From NCBI GenBank assembly GCA_002725445.1, contig PBPD01000124.1, forward strand, positions 1-10,465: a stretch of DNA of 10,465 nucleotides. The letters are read 5' to 3'. Below the pieces are notes generated by a model. The model was not told the DNA's origin, searched no databases, and was given only the letters and a program-made list of their open reading frames with translations. This stretch comes from Rickettsiales bacterium (GTDB lineage: Bacteria; Pseudomonadota; Alphaproteobacteria; Rickettsiales; UBA3002). The position numbers were made by a program, and so were the translations under genes. Below, piece by piece: positions 1 through 6,570 of the stretch. The number at the start of each line of letters is the position of its first letter. The first letter of the stretch is position 1.

Positions 1-188
1 TCCCTGCAAAGTTTTGTCAACGGAATGAAAATCTTTCGTGAGTAGGAAATGATGTTTCCATGTCCTTTATCCCGGAGTTCAGAAGCAACCCTGAAAAGTA
101 TGCTTGTATCCCTGATTTCAGTGAATAAATGGGCTTCTTCTTCAGTCGGTCGTCTTTCTAAAAAATCACCGACTTTTAAGGCATTCAT
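1..188 (-). CDS. cofG: 5' end of 7,8-didemethyl-8-hydroxy-5-deazariboflavin synthase (CofG, or N-terminal half of FbiC), partial
   Basis: Reading the minus strand from ATG at 188 gives 62 codons open to the window edge. The residues ISYSRKIFIPLTKLCR at about 47-62 match the segment that precedes the radical-SAM CxxxCxxC motif in CofG/FbiC; the final Cys (residue 61) would be its first cluster ligand. CofG is a radical-SAM enzyme that, with CofH, builds the deazaflavin core (Fo) of cofactor F420 from tyrosine and a pyrimidine precursor. The start is chosen because it is the only ATG in frame after an upstream TGA, although no clear Shine-Dalgarno precedes it. The gene is transcribed divergently from the hydantoinase operon. 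Whether it is a stand-alone CofG or a fused FbiC cannot be told because the rest lies outside. The family call is fairly sure, based on recognised motif text and not on a search. Confidence 0.82.
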   Translation of the reverse strand, partial: MNALKVGDFLERRPTEEEAHLFTEIRDTSILFRVASELRDKGHGNIISYSRKIFIPLTKLCR

Positions 189-225
189 GACTGTTGTGAT
201 GACAAAGGTTTTGGTAAAAACCTGA

Positions 226-246
226 ATTCAAATTGTAAATGCAACT
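226..246 (+). repeat. Left imperfect terminal inverted repeat of the IS30 relic
   Basis: The outer end starts ATTCAAATTGTAAATGCAAC. It pairs with the reverse complement of 740-760 at 15 of 21 positions; the mismatches are at 232, 234, 235, 239, 244 and 245. Read outward on the minus strand it presents a TTGAAT hexamer, but no matching -10 box lies at the proper spacing toward cofG. Confidence 0.6.
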
Positions 247-318
247 GAACTACTGAGCGAGAAGTGCGATCTATTTTAGAATCAGCATCTTTCAGTGTTG
301 GAAGAAAGAGATGTATTG

Positions 319-758
319 ATGAGAAACTACAGCCAACTCACACAAAACGAACGTTAACAGATTTACGGATTGAGGAAAACCAATAAAAATCCTTTTTAAA
401 TCAGTTGGATCCTGGATCATTCAAAAACGACCATCTATAATCAATTGAATATCAATCATATTAAACAGGGCTCTTGACCGATTCAGGAACATCAATTTGA
501 CGAGTTAGAATCTGTTGAAATCTCTGAAAATCCATTTTTTCTGAGAATATACTTATCCATCATAGGAATGGAGACTCAATGAAAATATAAACGCCAGTCC
601 AATCATTACTTCCAAAACAAATCATTTCAGTGAAATTAATAATTAGTATATCAATTGAGTTTTGAAAAAAATCAAGAAACTCTCTCTATATGCTTTTTTT
701 CGATACAAATTATAAGGAAATCTTAAAAAATTATTCAATAACTGCACTTAGGAGTTGA
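319..758 (+). pseudogene. IS30-family transposase remnant (N-terminal helix-turn-helix fragment plus C-terminal tail)
   Basis: From ATG 319 the frame reads MRNYSQLTQNER, stop, QIYGLRKTNKNPF, stop, ISWILDHSKTTIYNQL and on. This lines up with the IS30 transposase opening (a QLT...RYQIY.L stretch, then a helix-turn-helix ending in KSTISREL). In-frame stops are at 355-357 (where the family has Tyr, so a single-base change), 397-399 and 475-477. Recognisable homology fades after about 500. A C-terminal remnant follows in another frame at about 687-758, reading FFDTNYKE and ending TALRS before TGA, similar to the VFF... and VALxT endings of IS30 transposases. Most of the DDE catalytic domain is gone. 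It is a dead gene. The N-terminal call is firm; the C-terminal part is less certain. Confidence 0.7.
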
Positions 759-760
759 AT
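740..760 (+). repeat. Right imperfect terminal inverted repeat of the IS30 relic
   Basis: This repeat is the mirror partner of 226-246. It contains the end of the transposase frame (stop TGA at 756-758) and ends in TTGAAT, which points toward the hydantoinase operon and may serve as its -35 box. Confidence 0.58.
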
Positions 761-783
761 CAAATCATCTATCAAAATAGAAT
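755..783 (+). promoter_or_regulatory. Candidate sigma-70 promoter of the hydantoinase/DUF917 operon
   Basis: TTGAAT at 755-760 and TAGAAT at 778-783 are separated by 17 bases. They match the consensus hexamers at 4/6 and 5/6. Transcription would begin near 790, leaving a leader of about 74 bases before the ATG at 864. The -35 hexamer is the last six bases of the IS30 right end, so this may be an insertion-derived hybrid promoter. In DNA this AT-rich, chance matches are common. Confidence 0.4.
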
Positions 784-799
784 TGGCTTATACAAATAA

Positions 800-830
800 G
801 TTGATCAACCAATTTTGAATACCGTTTCAA
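800..830 (+). promoter_or_regulatory. Two small dyads between promoter and hydantoinase start (possible operator)
   Basis: GTTGATCAAC at 800-809 is a perfect 10-base palindrome. TTGAA at 815-819 and TTCAA at 826-830 form an inverted repeat with a 6-base spacer. Both lie just downstream of the predicted transcription start, where a repressor could act. No regulator gene is in the window, and repeats this short can arise by chance in AT-rich DNA. Confidence 0.22.
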
Positions 831-863
831 CTAAACCACATCATCTTAATCTATAAGGAAGAA

Positions 864-2414
864 ATGCTAAGAATAGGTGTTGATGTAGGAGGTACCAATA
901 CTGATGCCGTACTAATGGAAAACTCAGATGTAAAGAATTCTTGTAAGACCCCAACCACACCAGATGTGATGACCGGTGTTCTAAACGCACTGAACACTGT
1001 TTTGGAAAGCTCAGGAGTTGACAGGAGCCAAGTAGATGCAGTGATGATCGGCACTACGCATTTTACCAATGCCGTTGTACAGCGTCAGAGTCTAGCGCCT
1101 ACAGCAGCAGTGAGGCTTGGTCTTCCTGCCACATCTTCTTTAGTACCTATGGTTGATTGGCCTGAGGATCTTAGACAACTCATAGGGAATCATTATGCCC
1201 TAGCACACGGAGGCAACGAATTTGACGGCCGGAAAATCTCCGAAATAGATTCCGATGAACTGAAAAAAATCGCAGCAGAAATTGCTGCAAAAAACATAAA
1301 AGCTGTAGCAATTTCAGCAGTTTTCAGTCCTGTTAATACAGACATGGAGCAAGAAGCAAAGACTGTACTCGAACAGGAGTTGCCAGATGTACATTTTTCC
1401 CTTTCTAGTGACATAGGAAGAGTTGGACTACTTGAAAGGGAAAATGCTGCTATCATGAATGCTTGTTTGAGAGAGTTAAGCGATTCAACAATTAATGCCT
1501 TCAAACAAGCCCTGACTAATGCAGGTTTGTCGAGTTCCTTCTACTTGACACAGAACGACGGCACCTTGATGAGTGAAGACCAAGCTAGAAAGTTCCCTGT
1601 GTTAACTTTTGCTAGTGGTCCCACAAACTCTATGCGTGGTGCAGCTTTTCTATCTGGACTTAAGGATGCAGTCGTCATTGATATCGGGGGGACCACAACA
1701 GATGTTGGTGCTCTTCAAAAAGGTTTCCCACGGCAAGCCGGCATCGCAGTAGAAGTTGGAGGAGTTCGTACAAACTTCAGGATGCCCGACGTCTTCAGTA
1801 TTGGTTTAGGAGGAGGTTCACATGTTCATGGTGAAGAAAAAAGTATAAAGGTTGGGCCCCAAAGCGTTGGTTACCGTTTGAATGAACAGGCCCAGATTTT
1901 TGGAGGGACAACTCTAACCGCTTCTGATATCGCTGTTGCAGCAGGTATGGCTAATTTTGGCGACTTGAATAAAGTTTCAGGACTATCTTCAGAATTAATT
2001 AATGCAGCAGTTTTTCGAATACAGGAAATGCTTTCGGTAGCAGCAGAAAGGATGCGACTTTCACCAGAGCCAATACCAGTCATTGCTGTAGGAGGGGGTA
2101 GTATTTTTGTTAAAGAAAAAATTGGTGATTTGCCTGTTCATAGACCAGATAACCATGCTGTAGCAAATGCAGTTGGGGCCGCTATAGCCCAAATCAGTGG
2201 AGAGGTAGATCGTGTTTATGCATTAACCGAACAGTCTCGAGATAAGGTATTGGATGAAGCTAAAGCAGAGGCAATTGACAAGGCAGAGGAAGCAGGAGCA
2301 AAAAGGGACACAGTCGAAATAGTTGATGTCGAAGATGTCCCACTTGCTTACCTCCCGGGTAATGCCACTAGGGTACGTGTGAAAGCCGTTGGAGAACTTG
2401 ATGGGATCTCATAA
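864..2414 (+). CDS. HyuA-like hydantoinase/oxoprolinase family protein (short form)
   Basis: A 516-residue cytoplasmic protein of the hydantoinase A/oxoprolinase family, which has an ASKHA-type ATPase fold. Known relatives couple ATP use to opening of hydantoin or 5-oxoproline rings. Visible motifs are GVDVGGTNTDAVLM at 5-18 (phosphate-1 loop), IGTTHFTNAVVQR at 62-74, RENAAIMNACLREL at 192-205, ASGPTNSMRGAAFL at 250-263, VIDIGGTTTDVG at 271-282 (phosphate-2 loop), IGLGGGSHV at 313-321 and VGGGS at 409-413. The N-terminal Hydant_A_N-like domain spans about 3-175 and the hydantoinase A domain about 190-440. A charged tail from about 452 is followed by LAYLPGNATRVRVKAVG. It lacks the long extension of full oxoprolinases, and no hyuB lies nearby; two DUF917 genes take that place. 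AAGGAAGA at 855-862 precedes the ATG. It overlaps the next gene by 14 bases. The family is certain; the substrate is not. Confidence 0.9.
   Translation: MLRIGVDVGGTNTDAVLMENSDVKNSCKTPTTPDVMTGVLNALNTVLESSGVDRSQVDAVMIGTTHFTNAVVQRQSLAPTAAVRLGLPATSSLVPMVDWPEDLRQLIGNHYALAHGGNEFDGRKISEIDSDELKKIAAEIAAKNIKAVAISAVFSPVNTDMEQEAKTVLEQELPDVHFSLSSDIGRVGLLERENAAIMNACLRELSDSTINAFKQALTNAGLSSSFYLTQNDGTLMSEDQARKFPVLTFASGPTNSMRGAAFLSGLKDAVVIDIGGTTTDVGALQKGFPRQAGIAVEVGGVRTNFRMPDVFSIGLGGGSHVHGEEKSIKVGPQSVGYRLNEQAQIFGGTTLTASDIAVAAGMANFGDLNKVSGLSSELINAAVFRIQEMLSVAAERMRLSPEPIPVIAVGGGSIFVKEKIGDLPVHRPDNHAVANAVGAAIAQISGEVDRVYALTEQSRDKVLDEAKAEAIDKAEEAGAKRDTVEIVDVEDVPLAYLPGNATRVRVKAVGELDGIS
2391..2394 (+). promoter_or_regulatory. 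Ribosome binding site that fixes the start of the first DUF917 gene
   Basis: GGAG lies 6 bases before ATG 2401, inside the end of the hydantoinase gene. It favours ATG 2401 over the TTG at 2389, and the resulting protein is then exactly as long (359 residues) as its downstream paralogue. Confidence 0.6.
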
Positions 2415-3480
2415 GCTTAGCGAGCAGGAACTCGATCATTTGGCGGTAGGTGCTGCTATTCTAGGGACTGGTGGAGGTGGTAATCCTTACATAGGTAAAT
2501 TAAGGGTTCGGGAACTTCTACGCCAAGGGAAGTCTATTGAAATCATTCCTCTTGATGCATTGGAAGATGATGACCTAGTGGTGAGCGTTGGGGGGATCGG
2601 TGCTCCTGTGGTTGGTATAGAGAAAATTGAACGCGGTGACGAATGTTTTCATGCTCTTCGAGCTCTTGAAAAAGAAACAGGAAAGCATATTGCTGCTCTG
2701 ATTCCTGCTGAAATCGGTGGAGCCAACAGTATGGAACCCATGATTACAGCCGCACAGGCCGGAATTCCTGTGGTGGATGCAGATGGTATGGGACGGGCTT
2801 TCCCCGAAATTCAAATGATGACTTTTTTCATCTACGGGCACGCACCCGAACCAGCAGCCATAGCTGATGAGAAAGGCAATGTGGTTGTTTTCCGAAAGGT
2901 TATAGATATGTATTGGTTGGAACGATTTGCCCGTACCATTGCTGTGGATATGGGAGCAGCTGCAGGTTTAGCGGATCCACCCATGCGGGGAGACTTCCTG
3001 AAAAAATACGCTATTCCTAACACAGTCACACAAGCGATTGAACTGGGGAAATGCGTCCATAAGGCCCATCAAGAAAACCGTAATGCACTTGAAGCGCTTC
3101 AAATTGAAGCTGGGGGACAGCTTAAGTTCAAAGGGAAAATAGTTGATGTGCGACGGGAACTCAAAGGTGGATTTGCAGTGGGACGTGTAAAATTGGAGAG
3201 TCTTGAACACCCCAATGACCAAGGCGAAATTGATATACAGAATGAAAACCTGATTCTGCGAATAAATGGAGAAGTGATTGTTTCCGTGCCTGATTTAATC
3301 ATTGTTCTTGATTTGGAATCTGGTGAGCCGATTACTACTGAGGTTTTACGTTATGGAATGCGGGTTGCGGTAATGGCCTTTCCTTGTCACCCATTACTCC
3401 AAACTGATGTTGCCCTTGACGTTGTCGGACCTAAAGCATTCGGCTACAAAGATGTGGATTATCAACCCCTAGCCAATTAA
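2401..3480 (+). CDS. DUF917 (S-Me-THD-like) family protein, first copy
   Basis: A 359-residue cytoplasmic protein of the DUF917 family (Pfam PF06032 with its C-terminal partner domain). As I recall, at least one member is described as an S-methyl thiohydantoin desulfurase; most are uncharacterised. Visible landmarks are a glycine-rich GAAILGTGGGGNPY at 17-30, PAEIGGANS at 102-110, the signature VVDADGMGRAFPEIQM at 124-139, RTIAVDMG at 178-185, and a C-terminal half with DVRRELKGGFAVG at 249-261 and VPDLI at 296-300. Length is normal, with no breaks. A start at TTG 2389 would add four residues but has no binding site. The gene overlaps the hydantoinase gene by 14 bases and ends 6 bases before the second copy, so the three are surely co-transcribed. 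It likely acts with those partners on a hydantoin-like ring; that role is inferred from context. Confidence 0.9.
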   Translation: MGSHKLSEQELDHLAVGAAILGTGGGGNPYIGKLRVRELLRQGKSIEIIPLDALEDDDLVVSVGGIGAPVVGIEKIERGDECFHALRALEKETGKHIAALIPAEIGGANSMEPMITAAQAGIPVVDADGMGRAFPEIQMMTFFIYGHAPEPAAIADEKGNVVVFRKVIDMYWLERFARTIAVDMGAAAGLADPPMRGDFLKKYAIPNTVTQAIELGKCVHKAHQENRNALEALQIEAGGQLKFKGKIVDVRRELKGGFAVGRVKLESLEHPNDQGEIDIQNENLILRINGEVIVSVPDLIIVLDLESGEPITTEVLRYGMRVAVMAFPCHPLLQTDVALDVVGPKAFGYKDVDYQPLAN

Positions 3481-3486
3481 GGAAAC

Positions 3487-4566
3487 ATGGAATTGATAAA
3501 TGCGGAACAAATGCATGAAATTGCCATTGGTGGTGCAGTAATGGGAACCGGAGGGGGAGGGGACCCTTATGTTGGCAAGTTGATGGCTATGCAGTCCATA
3601 CAAAAAAACAAACCAGTCCAATTGATTGATGTTGATGAACTTAAAGATGACAATTTGGTAGCATGTGCAGCGATGATGGGAGCCCCTACTGTGATGTTGG
3701 AAAAATTTCCTAGGGGAGATGAAATTGTAACAGCTTATACCAAGTTAGGAGAGTTCATGGGGAAATCCATTTCCGCCGTAGTATGTGCGGAATGTGGGGG
3801 TCTGAATTCTACTACACCATTCATCGTCGCAGCAGAAATGGGTTTGCCCTTAGTCGATGGAGATGGAATGGGTAGGGCCTATCCTGAATTGCAAATGGTT
3901 TCATTTACCATGCACGGGGTATCAGCGACCCCAATGGTCATGAGTGATGATAAGGGTAACTCAGTACTTTTGGATACTGTAGACAACAAGTGGACTGAAA
4001 GGCTTGCCCGGTCTGCAACAGTGGATATGGGTGGTTCTGCATTGATAGCACTTTATCCTATGGATGGCGCTACCGTTAAAAAATCTCTCATACGGGGAAC
4101 CATTAGCTTATGTAAAAACATCGGGTACACCCTCCGAGAAGCCCACCGTGACAATCTTGATGCAGTGGAGTCGCTTCGTTCTTTGCTTGGAGCATTTAAG
4201 CTGTTTGAAGCAAAGATTACCGATGTGGAGCGACGAACTGAAGGTGGATTTGCAAGGGGAACCGCAACCCTTGAAGGAATTGAAAAACACAAAGATGCAA
4301 CCTTTCAAATTGAGTTTCAGAATGAATTTCTGATTGCAAAGAAAAATGGTGAAGCGATTATTTCCACACCAGACTTGATCACACTACTAGACATCGATAC
4401 AGGCGAACCTGTCACAACCGAATCCATGAGGTATGGATTGCGAGTTGTAGGCCTGGGGATTCCCAGCGATCCTAAATGGCGAACCCCTGAAGGTTTAAAA
4501 TTAGTAGGGCCACAATATTTTGGTTATGACACAAACTTTATCCCAATTGAAGAGCGTTCGATTTAA
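3487..4566 (+). CDS. DUF917 (S-Me-THD-like) family protein, second copy
   Basis: A 359-residue paralogue of the preceding gene. Shared landmarks are GGAVMGTGGGGDPYVGKL at 15-32, AECGGLNS at 101-108, PLVDGDGMGRAYPELQM at 121-137, ATVDMGG at 177-183, RTEGGFARG at 250-258 and TPDLITLLDIDTGEPVTTE at 294-312. The copies are clearly homologous along their whole length but well diverged, so this is an old duplication, not a recent tandem repeat. It differs near the conserved EIGG/ECGG segment: this copy has two cysteines (100 and 103) where the first has Pro and Ile. Such a pair suggests two different subunits of one enzyme, or two steps of one pathway; this is inference. AAGGAA directly before the ATG serves as ribosome binding site. 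Its TAA overlaps the convergent transporter gene by 4 bases. Confidence 0.9.
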   Translation: MELINAEQMHEIAIGGAVMGTGGGGDPYVGKLMAMQSIQKNKPVQLIDVDELKDDNLVACAAMMGAPTVMLEKFPRGDEIVTAYTKLGEFMGKSISAVVCAECGGLNSTTPFIVAAEMGLPLVDGDGMGRAYPELQMVSFTMHGVSATPMVMSDDKGNSVLLDTVDNKWTERLARSATVDMGGSALIALYPMDGATVKKSLIRGTISLCKNIGYTLREAHRDNLDAVESLRSLLGAFKLFEAKITDVERRTEGGFARGTATLEGIEKHKDATFQIEFQNEFLIAKKNGEAIISTPDLITLLDIDTGEPVTTESMRYGLRVVGLGIPSDPKWRTPEGLKLVGPQYFGYDTNFIPIEERSI

Positions 4567-5549
4567 ACCTTTTTTTCAGGAAACAAGTGGCATGCAACCT
4601 GATGTTGTTCATCAATCCCCACCAGAGAAGGCTCAATTTGATCACAAATGTTGAGTTTGTCTGCTGGACAACGTGAAGCAAAGGGACAACCTTGTCCGGA
4701 ATTTTCTGAAACTGTTTCTCCCTTGAGGATGATTTGAAGACGTTCTTCATTAGGGTCAGGTTCCGGAATTGCTGAGATAAGCGCCTTGGTGTAGGGATGC
4801 TTTGGATTCTCAAAAATCGTTTCAACATTTGCAACCTCCACAATTTTTCCAAGATACAACAAGGCTACCTGATCGCAAACATAGCGGACAACTCCGAGAT
4901 CATGCGAGATAAAAAGGTAGGTGAGCTTAAATTGATCCTGCAGTTCTTGCAGGAGATTAAGAACTTGGGCTTGAACAGAAACGTCCAGTGCGGAAGTTGG
5001 CTCATCGAGAACAAGAAGTTTTGGTTTGAGGGCCAAGGCCCGGGCTATGCCAACACGTTGTTGTTGTCCGCCACTGAACTCATGGGGATATCGGTGATAG
5101 TGTTCCTCCTTAAGCCCTACTGTTTGCAATAGTTCAAGAACCCGCTTACGAGCCTGAAAAAGGCGTAAACCCTCATGAATCCAGAGTGGTTCTGATACGA
5201 TTTGTCCAATTGTCATACGACTGTTGAGTGAAGCAGCGGGAGATTGATAAATCATCTGCAATTCCGATCTTTTGCTCTGCATCGTTTTGCGTGTTAAATG
5301 GGCAACGTTGCTTCCCTGGAAGTAAATCTCTCCGTCAGTGGGTTCCAACAGGCGAACCACGCATTTTCCAATCGTCGTTTTTCCAGATCCCGATTCCCCG
5401 ACAAGGCCCAAGGTTTTACCCTCCTCAAGAGAAAAATTAACATGATCAACCGCTTTGACACCATTTAACTTTCGGCCAAATATCCCCTGCCGGGAGGTAA
5501 AATGCATTTTTAGGTTGCGAACCTCAAGCAAAGGAGTTTTGGAGTTCAT
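4563..5549 (-). CDS. Peptide-type ABC importer ATP-binding protein (DppF/OppF type)
   Basis: A 328-residue ATPase subunit of a peptide/nickel-class importer. It works at the inner face of the membrane, paired with the other ATPase of the operon. Motifs are Walker A GESGSGKT at 51-58, Q-loop Gln 102 in YQSPAASLNS, signature SGGQQQR at 159-165, Walker B LLVLDE at 178-183 and the H-loop His 216. The C-terminal oligopeptide-transporter region holds four cysteines (288, 294, 302, 320) in the spacing associated with an iron-sulfur cluster in related Dpp/Opp ATPases. The reading frame extends upstream to 5648, but ATG 5549 is the start: it overlaps the upstream stop as ATGA, has GGAG 5 bases before it, and opens with the usual LLEVRNLKMHF. 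It is last in the operon, and its stop overlaps that of the convergent DUF917 gene. Confidence 0.93.
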   Translation of the reverse strand: MNSKTPLLEVRNLKMHFTSRQGIFGRKLNGVKAVDHVNFSLEEGKTLGLVGESGSGKTTIGKCVVRLLEPTDGEIYFQGSNVAHLTRKTMQSKRSELQMIYQSPAASLNSRMTIGQIVSEPLWIHEGLRLFQARKRVLELLQTVGLKEEHYHRYPHEFSGGQQQRVGIARALALKPKLLVLDEPTSALDVSVQAQVLNLLQELQDQFKLTYLFISHDLGVVRYVCDQVALLYLGKIVEVANVETIFENPKHPYTKALISAIPEPDPNEERLQIILKGETVSENSGQGCPFASRCPADKLNICDQIEPSLVGIDEQHQVACHLFPEKKV

Positions 5550-6565
5550 GTGAGCTCCGGGTAAAGATGGCAACATGTGGAATGGTCTTGACCTACGAAT
5601 GAAATGGGGGGAACCACTCGTTTGCAAATATCCATAACACTCTGGCAACGGGGATGGAATCGGCAGCCTGAGGGGGGAGTGTTAAGATCGGGAATTGAAC
5701 CTGGGATTCCGCTCAGTCCGCCCCGTCTGGTGTGTTTCGTCGGTACAGCTTTAATCAATCCCTGGGTATATGGATGCTTGGGATTATTAAACAGTTCCTT
5801 GACAGGTGCCTGTTCCACCACCCGCCCAGAATACATTACAGCCACCTTTTCGCAGGTCTTGGCAACAACTCCTAGGTTGTGCGTAATCAACAGTACAGAC
5901 AGTCCCAACTCTTTCACCAAATCCTTTATCAGACTTAGGATTTGCGCTTGAATAGTGACATCGAGTGCAGTGGTGGGTTCATCGGCAATCAGCAAATCAG
6001 GATCGCCTGCAAGAGCCATAGCGATCAAAACCCGTTGGCGCATTCCTCCGGAAAACTGATGGGGATAATCCTTTAATCGGCTTTCCCCATCCTGAATACC
6101 GACCAGACTCATCAATTCAATTGCACGAGCATGAGCGTCTTGGTGTATTTTTCTGGAGGAACGAAGGAAATTACGCCATCTTCCTGGGACTCGATTTGCA
6201 GAATTTTGTTGGTATAGTACTGCATCTACCAGTTGTTCCTGGATCGTGAACAGTGGATTTAGATTTGTGGTAGGATCCTGGAATATCATTCCAATACGTT
6301 TGGCCCGGAATTCTTGCATTTCAGATTTAGCTTTTAGAAGTAGGTTTTCTCCTTCGAATAATACCTCCCCTTGAGTAATTCTGCCTGGTGGCATGGTGAT
6401 TAATCGTGGAATGCATAGAGCGGTCATCGACTTTCCACAGCCTGTTTCTCCAACCAAAGCCATCACATCCCCTTTTTGGAGCTTGAGATTGACCCCCGCA
6501 AGGACCTTTGAAGTGCCGTCGAAAGTCTGAAATTCGAGGTGAAGATTATTTATCTCAAGCAGCAT
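5546..6565 (-). CDS. Peptide-type ABC importer ATP-binding protein (DppD/OppD type)
   Basis: A 339-residue ATPase subunit, partner of the gene that follows. Motifs are Walker A GETGCGKS at 39-46, Q-loop Gln 96 in FQDPTTNLNP, signature FSGGMRQR at 171-178, Walker B LLIADE at 191-196 and H-loop His 229. The C-terminal region contains Cys 301, 307, 314 and 331/332, again the arrangement linked to an iron-sulfur cluster in this ATPase class. Between Q-loop and signature, residues about 119-145 look somewhat longer and more basic (RVPGRWRNFLRSSRK) than I expect for the family. The start is 5 bases after the stop of the permease gene. No Shine-Dalgarno is visible, so translation is probably coupled to the upstream gene. 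The 3' end overlaps the next gene as ATGA. Confidence 0.93.
   Translation of the reverse strand: MLLEINNLHLEFQTFDGTSKVLAGVNLKLQKGDVMALVGETGCGKSMTALCIPRLITMPPGRITQGEVLFEGENLLLKAKSEMQEFRAKRIGMIFQDPTTNLNPLFTIQEQLVDAVLYQQNSANRVPGRWRNFLRSSRKIHQDAHARAIELMSLVGIQDGESRLKDYPHQFSGGMRQRVLIAMALAGDPDLLIADEPTTALDVTIQAQILSLIKDLVKELGLSVLLITHNLGVVAKTCEKVAVMYSGRVVEQAPVKELFNNPKHPYTQGLIKAVPTKHTRRGGLSGIPGSIPDLNTPPSGCRFHPRCQSVMDICKRVVPPISFVGQDHSTCCHLYPELT
5555..5558 (-). promoter_or_regulatory. Ribosome binding site that fixes the DppF-type start
   Basis: On the minus strand GGAG lies 5 bases before ATG 5549. With the ATGA overlap it argues against the in-frame ATG at 5648, which would overlap the upstream gene by about 100 bases. 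Confidence 0.6.
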
Positions 6566-6570
6566 GCTTA

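Larger units (their letters stand above)
226..760 (+). mobile_element. Decayed, internally deleted IS30-family insertion sequence
   Basis: A remnant about 535 bp long sits between cofG and the hydantoinase operon. Intact IS30 elements are usually about 1.0-1.2 kb, so roughly half is missing. The evidence is threefold: an imperfect inverted repeat (226-246 against 740-760, 15 of 21 positions paired, no gaps); an IS30-like transposase N-terminus with three in-frame stops starting 93 bases inside the left end; and a C-terminal tail whose stop codon lies inside the right repeat, as is usual in this family. No target duplication could be called. The element is too damaged to move by itself. The family is read by eye, but the three signals are in the expected order and orientation. 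Confidence 0.68.

Noticed and set aside
661..692. Alternative promoter TTGAAA with TATATG before the hydantoinase operon
   Set aside because: Spacing of 19 and weaker -10 match than 755-783; it also lies inside the relic's transposase remnant.
2389..2400. TTG start four codons earlier for the first DUF917 gene
   Set aside because: ATG 2401 has a well-placed GGAG and gives the same length as the paralogue.
4064..4333. Plus-strand frame of 89 residues inside the second DUF917 gene
   Set aside because: Out-of-frame shadow of a full-length conserved gene, with no ribosome site.
4560..4585. Possible bidirectional terminator at the convergent junction
   Set aside because: There is a T run, but no stem of more than three pairs could be found around it.
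4797..5132. Plus-strand open frame of 111 residues inside the ATPase gene
   Set aside because: It is antisense to a clear, motif-complete ATPase gene and has no recognisable domain.
5550..5648. N-terminal extension of the DppF-type ATPase from ATG 5648
   Set aside because: It would overlap the upstream ATPase gene by about 100 bases, has residues unlike the family, and a better start with GGAG and an ATGA overlap lies at 5549.
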